From assembly GCF_029894125.1 (NCBI RefSeq), contig NZ_JARXYZ010000014.1, positions 124,001 to 188,000 of the forward strand: a stretch of 64,000 nt of DNA, read 5' to 3'. The translations under genes and the position numbers were made by a program. This document shows positions 58,714 through 64,000 of the stretch, one piece after another (position 1 is the first letter of the stretch; every line of letters begins with the position of its first letter). The notes below the pieces were generated by a model. That model had not been told where the DNA came from. It saw only the letters and a list, made by a program, of their open reading frames with translations, and searched no databases. Source of the DNA: Kitasatospora sp. MAA19. GTDB lineage: Bacteria; Actinomycetota; Actinomycetes; Streptomycetales; Streptomycetaceae.

Positions 58714-59928
58714 TCAGCTGCCCAGGTAGTGGAAGCCCGGGCGAGGGTGCATCAGGAACTCGTGGTGCGAGATGTTCCACGCGTACGCGCCCGCCATCGC
58801 GAACAGCACGCGGTCGGCCGCCCGCAGGCCGTCGGCGCCGGAGGCGGCTCGGGCGAGGACGTCCTTCGGGGTGCAGAGCTGGCCGGCCAGGGTGGCGCGG
58901 CCGGTGCCGACGGCGGGACGCGGCCACGGGTGCGGCCAGGCGTCCACCGGGAGCACCTCGAACGGCTGGGAGTGCCCCCGGGTGGCGGGGGTGCGCAGGT
59001 GATGGGTGCCGCCGCGGACCACCGCGAAGTCCTCGCCGTGGCTCTGCTTCACGTCCAGCACCTCGGTCGCGTACCAGCCGCAGTAGGCGGTCAGCGCCCG
59101 GCCCGGTTCGATCCGCAGGGTCAGGCCCGGGTGGGCGTCCAGCAGCTTGGTCAGACCCTCGCCGAAGGCCGTCCAGTCGAAGCGGCTCGCCGGGTCGTCG
59201 TAGTCCACGGCCATCCCGCCGCCGACGTTGACCTCCGCCAGCGGGAAACCGTGTCGCTCGGCGAGCGCGGCCGACCAGGTCACGATCTGCTCGGCGACGG
59301 CCAGTTGCTCCACCGCCGTGAGTCCGCTGGCCAGGTGGGCGTGCACGCCGCGCAGGCGCAGCCGCCGTCCGAGCGGGCCGGGGTCGGAGCCGTCGCCGGT
59401 GAGCAGGCGGACGCACTCCTCGGCGCGGTCCGGGTCGAGCCCGAACGGCGTCGGCCGTCCGCCCATCGCGAGCGCCACCGCGTCGAGCGCGCCGGTGGCG
59501 ACCGGCAGGTTGACCCGCAGCAGTACGTCGACGACCGTGCCCGGCCGGTCCGTGAGGACGGCGTCGAGCCGGTGAAGTTCCTGCTCGCTCTCGACGTGCC
59601 AGCGGTGCACCCCGGCGTCCACGGCGGCGGCGATCTCGGCCGGTGTCTTGCCCGGTCCGCCGAAGGCCAGCGGCGCGTCCGGTACGGCCGCTCGCACGTG
59701 CGCCAACTCCCCACCGCTGGATACCTCGTAGCCGTCGACCGCGTCGCGCAGCGCGGCCAGCACCGGCGCCTCGGGATTGGCCTTGGCGGCGTAGTACAGC
59801 TCGACCCGCTCGGGCAGCGCGGCCCGGACGGCGGCGGCGTGCGCGCGCAGCGCCGCCAGGTCGTAGACGTAGGCGGGCAGGGCGTCCGGCGCGAGGGCGG
59901 CGATGTGCCGGCGGACGGTCTCGGTCAT
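58714..59928 (-). CDS. Type III PLP-dependent decarboxylase, SbnH/PvsE-like
   Basis: A 404-residue fold-type III (alanine-racemase-like) decarboxylase. The PLP lysine is residue 49 in LYYAAKANPEAPVL; glycine-rich phosphate site EVNVGGGMAVDYDD; LRIEPGRALTAYCGWY; and the C-terminal Cys of GQLCTPKDVL with WNISHHEFLMHPRP. This is the style of SbnH (staphyloferrin B) and PvsE (vibrioferrin), which decarboxylate an amino-acid unit during siderophore assembly, rather than diaminopimelate decarboxylase. ATG 59928 overlaps the IucA/IucC gene stop by 4 bp, so it is the last gene of the synthetase operon. Confidence 0.88.
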   Translation of the reverse strand: MTETVRRHIAALAPDALPAYVYDLAALRAHAAAVRAALPERVELYYAAKANPEAPVLAALRDAVDGYEVSSGGELAHVRAAVPDAPLAFGGPGKTPAEIAAAVDAGVHRWHVESEQELHRLDAVLTDRPGTVVDVLLRVNLPVATGALDAVALAMGGRPTPFGLDPDRAEECVRLLTGDGSDPGPLGRRLRLRGVHAHLASGLTAVEQLAVAEQIVTWSAALAERHGFPLAEVNVGGGMAVDYDDPASRFDWTAFGEGLTKLLDAHPGLTLRIEPGRALTAYCGWYATEVLDVKQSHGEDFAVVRGGTHHLRTPATRGHSQPFEVLPVDAWPHPWPRPAVGTGRATLAGQLCTPKDVLARAASGADGLRAADRVLFAMAGAYAWNISHHEFLMHPRPGFHYLGS

Positions 59929-61739
59929 CGGGCGGCGCTCCCAAGGGAGAGGGGGACGGGCGTGCGGGCGGCCTCGGCGAGGACGGAGCCGGCCAGTGGC
60001 GAGGGCAGGCGGACGTAGCCGGCCTGGCGGTCGGCCTTGCGCTCCCAGCGGGTGAGCAGGTTGGCCTTGGCCGGCAGCGGGACGCCCGCGAGCAGCGCCC
60101 GCAGCCGGGGCGGACGGCCGTGGGCGGCCGCGTACGTCTCCAGGGTGTCCCGGACGGCCTGCCACAGCGCGCCCTCCAGTGCGGGGTGGCGGTCGGCCAG
60201 GGCGGCGAGCAGTTCGGCGACGTGGTTGACCAGCAGGCAGTAGACCACCCGGTCCCAGCCGCGCTCGGCGTCGTACGTCATCGGCCCGGCGACCTCGGGC
60301 GGGAGGGCGGCCAGGATGTCGGCGTTGTGCTGGGGGACGAGCTTGGTGCCCTCCAGGTCACGGAAGAGCACCTGGGTGGGGTGCCCGGTGGCGTCGACGC
60401 CGATGAGCACGTTCTGCAGGTGCGGTTCCAGCACCACGCCGTGGTCGAAGTAGGCGGCGAGCACGGGCGGGATGAGTAGCCCCAGGTAGGCGCGCCACCA
60501 GTCCAGGGCCCGCGAGGCGCCCGAACTTCCTTCCAGCAGGCGGGAGATGTGGGCGGAGCTGGTCGGGTGCTCGTCGGCGACGGCGGCGGCCAGCAGTGGG
60601 GTGACGCCGGGCCGCAGCACGCCGCCGAAACCCTCGCGGACGATCAGGCCGAAGCTCTCGTAGAGCGCCTGGTCGGGGCGGCCGCCGTCGCCGGGCAGGG
60701 CCAGGGTGCGGAACGCCGGCTCGCGCAGCATCGCCGCATCGGGGAAGCGCCGGGCGAGGTCGGCGAGCGCGGGGGCGAGCAGTCGGGTCAGCGCGACGGC
60801 GCCGGTGAGCTCGTACGCGGCGTTCTTGCGCAGGCAGTTGGTGATGCGGACGTTGAGGCTGAACTTGAGGAAGGCGTCCGCTCCGTGGAGCGTGCGCACC
60901 GAGGCGGTGGCGGTGAACGCCTCGCCGCTCGGCCCCAGGTCGAGGACGTCCCCACGGGCCAGGGCATCGCGCAACAGCGGGTGGTCGCCGATGAGTTGGT
61001 ACTGCCACGGGTGGGCGGGCAGTAGCCGGTAGCCGTCCGGCACCTCGCCCAGACCGTCCAGCAGGGCGGTCGCGCTCTCGTCCAGGGACTGCTCGGCGAG
61101 CAGCTCGGCACGGACGGCGAGGTGGCGCAGCGGGAACGCGGCGCGGGACTCCGGGGCGTACCGGCGCCAGTCTCCCCGGGCGGCGGAGCGGGACTTGGGC
61201 GCCGGATGGAAGCGGTGGCCGAACAGCAGGGCCTGCTCGGACTCCAGGTAGCGGTCCGCTCCGGCGGGCGGGCGGCCGGCCATGCTCTGCCGGAGGCCGT
61301 CGTGGCTGGAGGCCACCTGGCCCAGGAACTCCTCGTTCACCGTGCCGGTGCGCAGCTCCAGTTCGTCCTGCACCTGCTCGGCCAGCTCGTGCCAGCCCAA
61401 CTCGACCCAGTCGCCGTCTCGTTCGATCTCGACCGGGCCGGCGAAGCGGTGCGCGCCGAGCAGTGAGGTGCGGCGCAGGGCGATCCGCAGCAGGGTGCCG
61501 CGCCGGGGCAGTCGCAGCAGCAGGCGGCCGTCGGCCGCGGCGGTCTGGTGTTCGGGGGCGGAGACCTCGCGCAGCAGGCAGTTCAGCAGGGTGTGGGCCA
61601 CTGCTTCTTCGGCGGTGGGCAGTTCGTGGGTGATCGGCTCGTCGGCGATCCGGTCGAGGGTGATCGACTCGGGGGTGATCGACTCGACGGTGATCGGGGC
61701 GGGGGCGATCGGGCCGTGGGTGATCGGCTCGCGGGTCAT
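59925..61739 (-). CDS. IucA/IucC family NIS siderophore synthetase
   Basis: A 604-residue NIS synthetase that joins citrate or a citrate derivative to an amine or alcohol with ATP. Motifs: LLPAHPWQYQL, the ATP-binding KFSLNVRITNCLRKN, the metal/ATP site VVLEPHLQNVLIG, and RDLEGTKLVPQH. The first 40 residues contain an imperfect repeat of (P/S)IT-like units (PITHGPIAPAPITVESIT), encoded by DNA repeats near 61630-61735. ATG 61739 overlaps the MFS gene stop. A second synthetase follows upstream, as needed for unsymmetrical or double acylation of citrate. Confidence 0.92.
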   Translation of the reverse strand: MTREPITHGPIAPAPITVESITPESITLDRIADEPITHELPTAEEAVAHTLLNCLLREVSAPEHQTAAADGRLLLRLPRRGTLLRIALRRTSLLGAHRFAGPVEIERDGDWVELGWHELAEQVQDELELRTGTVNEEFLGQVASSHDGLRQSMAGRPPAGADRYLESEQALLFGHRFHPAPKSRSAARGDWRRYAPESRAAFPLRHLAVRAELLAEQSLDESATALLDGLGEVPDGYRLLPAHPWQYQLIGDHPLLRDALARGDVLDLGPSGEAFTATASVRTLHGADAFLKFSLNVRITNCLRKNAAYELTGAVALTRLLAPALADLARRFPDAAMLREPAFRTLALPGDGGRPDQALYESFGLIVREGFGGVLRPGVTPLLAAAVADEHPTSSAHISRLLEGSSGASRALDWWRAYLGLLIPPVLAAYFDHGVVLEPHLQNVLIGVDATGHPTQVLFRDLEGTKLVPQHNADILAALPPEVAGPMTYDAERGWDRVVYCLLVNHVAELLAALADRHPALEGALWQAVRDTLETYAAAHGRPPRLRALLAGVPLPAKANLLTRWERKADRQAGYVRLPSPLAGSVLAEAARTPVPLSLGSAAR

Positions 61740-62956
61740 CGGCGGCTCCAGCGCTTGCGGAGGGACGGAAGGGAGAGTGCGGTGGCCGCGACGGCGGCCA
61801 GCAGGGCGGCGGCGGTGCCGGCCACCACGGGCGCGGCGGCGCCGTACCGACCGTTGGCCAGCGCGGCGACGGCGCCGGCGGCGACGGCGCCGCCCTTGGA
61901 GACGAGTTCGAGGGTGCCGAACATCCGCCCGGGGGCGCGTCCTTGGGCGGCTCCGGCGGCGAGCACGGCGAGGCTGACCAGGCCGAGCGTGAGCCCGGCC
62001 CCGAGCAGCAGCCGGACGGCGACGAAGACGGGCAGCGAGTACGCGACGGCGTGCCCGGCCAGGCCGAGCGCGACGAACCCGAAGCCGAGTGCGATGCCGG
62101 TGTGCGGGCGGGCGTGGAACAGCGTGTGGGTGCGCGCGGCGAACACCAGGTAGCACAGGTGCGGCAGGGCGAACAGGACGCCGGTGGTGGTGGCGGAGAC
62201 GCCGGGCAGCCGCTGCTCGGCGAGCGAGATGAGATAGGGGAAGGAGATGACGGTGGCGAAGACGAACACGAACTCGAAGACGTAGAGCGGCAGTAGCCGG
62301 ACCCCCGGCGCCCGCTCGGTGCGGCCCTCGGACGCGGGCGCCGCCGCCGGTCGCTCCGGCTCGGGCAGCCGCGACAGGAGCAGTGCGGCGGCGAGCGGGA
62401 GGACGGCCATCACCAGGTACTGGCGGTGCGGGTCGATCCACGGGGACAGCGCGCCGACCAGGATCGGTGCCGCGACCAGGGCCGCCCGCGCACTGCCCTG
62501 CATCAGGGTGAGCGCGCGCGACAGCCTGGGCCCGTCGAGGGCGGCGGCGAGGTAGCCGTTGGTGGCGGCGAAGGTGCCGCCGAGGAAGCCCTGGAGGACC
62601 AGCGCGAGGGTGAAGGCGGGCAGGCTGCCGGCGGCCCCGGCCAGCAGGAAGGAGGCGGTGAGACCGAGTTGGGCGCGCAGCAGCAGCCGCTTGCGGCCGA
62701 AGCGGTCGGCCATCCGGCCCCACAGCGGTGCGCCGAGCGCGCTGAACACCGTCGGGACGATGTAGAGCACGCCGGCCCACCGGGCCTGCGGGTCGCCGAG
62801 CGTGGGCAGGATCGCGGTCAGGTACGGCGGCAGGCCCAGCGCGGCGAAGGAGGCGACGAAGTAGCAGGCCGCGACGGCGTGCACCTGGCGGCGGCCGAGC
62901 CCGCCGGAGCCGTCGCTCTCGCGGCTGGACCGCTGCGGCAGGGTCTCCGTGCTCAT
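61736..62956 (-). CDS. MFS transporter, probable siderophore exporter
   Basis: A 406-residue major facilitator with 12 predicted helices. The signature loop GRMADRFGRKRLLL lies between helices 2 and 3. The position between two NIS synthetase genes, with 4-bp overlaps on both sides, argues for export of the finished siderophore, as with PvsC or SbnD. ATG 62956 is the start. No substrate-binding residues can be read. Confidence 0.88.
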   Translation of the reverse strand: MSTETLPQRSSRESDGSGGLGRRQVHAVAACYFVASFAALGLPPYLTAILPTLGDPQARWAGVLYIVPTVFSALGAPLWGRMADRFGRKRLLLRAQLGLTASFLLAGAAGSLPAFTLALVLQGFLGGTFAATNGYLAAALDGPRLSRALTLMQGSARAALVAAPILVGALSPWIDPHRQYLVMAVLPLAAALLLSRLPEPERPAAAPASEGRTERAPGVRLLPLYVFEFVFVFATVISFPYLISLAEQRLPGVSATTTGVLFALPHLCYLVFAARTHTLFHARPHTGIALGFGFVALGLAGHAVAYSLPVFVAVRLLLGAGLTLGLVSLAVLAAGAAQGRAPGRMFGTLELVSKGGAVAAGAVAALANGRYGAAAPVVAGTAAALLAAVAATALSLPSLRKRWSRR

Positions 62957-64000
62957 CGGGCGATACCGTTCGCCAGCAGGTAGTTGGGGCCGCTGGTGTA
63001 GTGCTTGTTGATGTCGGCGGCGCCCGAGCGCTGCTTGCTGAGCAGGGTACCGGCGCTGACCATGGCCTTCACCGGCAGGCGTTCGGCCTCCAGGAGGTTC
63101 GCCCGCAGCGGTTCGCCGGCCGGACCGATCCGGTCCACGGCCTCGGCCAGGCGCTTGCGCAACAGGCCGAGCACCTCGTCGAGTTCGGCGCGGCCGTGGT
63201 CGGCGAGGCCGAAGGCGAGGGAAGCGGTGCACAGGTGGCCGGTGATGGTGGTGAACAGGTCGGTGAGCGCCCGGTCGTCGTCGCCGAAGATCCGAGGGTC
63301 GTCGAAGTCCGCGCGGTCCAGGGCGAGTTCGCCGAGGCCGGCGGTCATCCGGGCGGTGTGCACGCGCGGGCCGTCGTCGTCCTTGTAGAGCAGGCGCAGC
63401 CCGTTGGCGTCGAGCACCAGCGAGGTGTTCTGCTGGTGCGATTCCAGCGCGATCCCGTACCCGAACAGCGTGGCCTGCCAGTCCAGCAACAGCTCCAGCA
63501 GTGCGTCGTAGAAGGCGAGTTGGTCGCCGTCGTGGAATCGGTCGGCGAGGTGGTCGAGCAGCAGGCGGCCGCCGGGCGCGGGGGCCAGCAGGGCGGCCAG
63601 CGGGGCGGTGACGGCCCGCTCCAGCCCGGTCGGGTAGCGGCGCAGCAGGACGGCCAGCAGCTCGTGCCCGGCGTGCGCCCAGGTCTGCTCGTCGGCGTGC
63701 AGGACGCGGTCGGCGAAGCGCGGCTCCCGGGCCAGCACGGCCTCGATCAGGCGCTGGCCGGCGGCGCCGTCGAGCAGTGTGCCGGGCTTGATGGTGCGGC
63801 GGTTGAGCCGGCCCAGGGTGGCGGTGGCGAGCGGGAGTTTGAGGTGGCAGGCGGGGTCGTCGGCGACGGCGACGGTGCGCATGGAGAGCGTCGGCACGAC
63901 GGTCAGGTACGGCCGTTCGGCGAGCACCGCGCGGCCGGCCAGGCCGGCCGCCTCCAGCGCCTCGTCGAGTGGGGCGCCGACGGTGAGCGGGTGGACGGGC
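62953..64000 (-). CDS. IucA/IucC family NIS siderophore synthetase, partial (5' end off window)
   Basis: The visible 349 codons run to the stop at 62953. The upstream end reads PVHPLTVGAPLDEALEAAGL, and family motifs follow: LPLATATLGRLNRRTIKPGT, the ATP/metal site ALESHQQNTSLVLD and a FhuF-like C-terminal segment ending PNYLLANGIAR. The start codon lies right of the window. Overlap with the MFS gene puts it in the same operon: synthetase, MFS, synthetase, decarboxylase. The operon promoter, probably with its own iron box, lies outside. Confidence 0.9.
   Translation of the reverse strand, partial: PVHPLTVGAPLDEALEAAGLAGRAVLAERPYLTVVPTLSMRTVAVADDPACHLKLPLATATLGRLNRRTIKPGTLLDGAAGQRLIEAVLAREPRFADRVLHADEQTWAHAGHELLAVLLRRYPTGLERAVTAPLAALLAPAPGGRLLLDHLADRFHDGDQLAFYDALLELLLDWQATLFGYGIALESHQQNTSLVLDANGLRLLYKDDDGPRVHTARMTAGLGELALDRADFDDPRIFGDDDRALTDLFTTITGHLCTASLAFGLADHGRAELDEVLGLLRKRLAEAVDRIGPAGEPLRANLLEAERLPVKAMVSAGTLLSKQRSGAADINKHYTSGPNYLLANGIAR

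Noticed and set aside
61740-62780. Upstream extension of the NIS synthetase frame on the minus strand
   Set aside because: It overlaps the MFS gene in another frame and is low complexity. The ATG at 61739 with a 4-bp overlap is the sensible start.
1-64000. rRNA, tRNA and CRISPR search by eye
   Set aside because: No cloverleaf-like or conserved rRNA sequence and no spaced repeats were recognised. A small tRNA could still have been missed without a covariance-model search.

Overview
The window is a high-GC actinomycete chromosome segment, most likely from a Streptomycetaceae member (Streptomyces or Kitasatospora type). Supporting features are the G/C-ending codons, GTG and TTG starts, GTGA/ATGA gene overlaps, apparently leaderless genes with TANNNT-like boxes 6-7 nt before the start codon, F420-type LLM oxidoreductase, paaABCDE, and a DmdR/IdeR-type iron box. 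No rRNA, tRNA or CRISPR array was seen.

Layout. 0.8-5.8 kb: an operon for cyclic amide or reduced pyrimidine use (beta-ureidopropionase-like hydrolase, dihydropyrimidinase-like enzyme, LLM oxidoreductase, NCS1 permease). 5.9-13.5 kb: small membrane protein, TetR plus aldo/keto reductase, a methyltransferase, a NarL-type two-component pair, an M20 peptidase. 13.7-17.8 kb: phenylacetyl-CoA epoxidase operon paaABCDE behind a TetR-type operator. 17.9-22.06 kb: FAD-dependent oxidoreductase, YbjQ, a hypothetical, a TPR protein, and a PTH2-type peptidyl-tRNA hydrolase whose last residues look replaced.

22.06-38.45 kb looks like an accessory island. Genes are interspersed with debris, and it carries a transposase remnant, a complete IS982-like element and broken genes. 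Cargo: Tat-exported DyP peroxidase with a YVTN beta-propeller protein; a MarR regulator facing a DUF302 / beta-carbonic-anhydrase-like / NmrA operon, with matching operators at both promoters; a zinc-ribbon/GIY-YIG protein; and a stress module of two paralogous MerR regulators, ABM monooxygenase, SnoaL-like protein, AlkC-like repair protein, SDR and VOC protein. Five promoters of the MerR module share a TTGAC-like -35 box followed by a 18-19 bp spacer starting CTCC.

38.4-54.3 kb returns to core-type content: an ABC exporter with divergent two-component system, modABC, an orphan Rnl5-type RNA ligase, a small secreted protein, a sigma factor, a dicarboxylate symporter with a CitA/CitB-type two-component system. 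54.4-64 kb is part of an NRPS-independent siderophore cluster: iron box, diaminobutyrate aminotransferase, group II decarboxylase, an inositol-monophosphatase-like protein, SbnH/PvsE-type decarboxylase, two IucA/IucC synthetases and an MFS transporter. It runs off the right edge.

The most unusual signal is a dispersed repeat family with three copies (8.08-8.15, 13.53-13.61, 58.60-58.69 kb). Each has a central ATTT-NN-AAAT core from which 7-bp units (consensus YTGTYAN) run outward on both sides, in varying number. All three lie immediately downstream of, or overlap the end of, a gene. Positions and translations were worked out by reading only; family assignments come from recognised motifs, not database searches.
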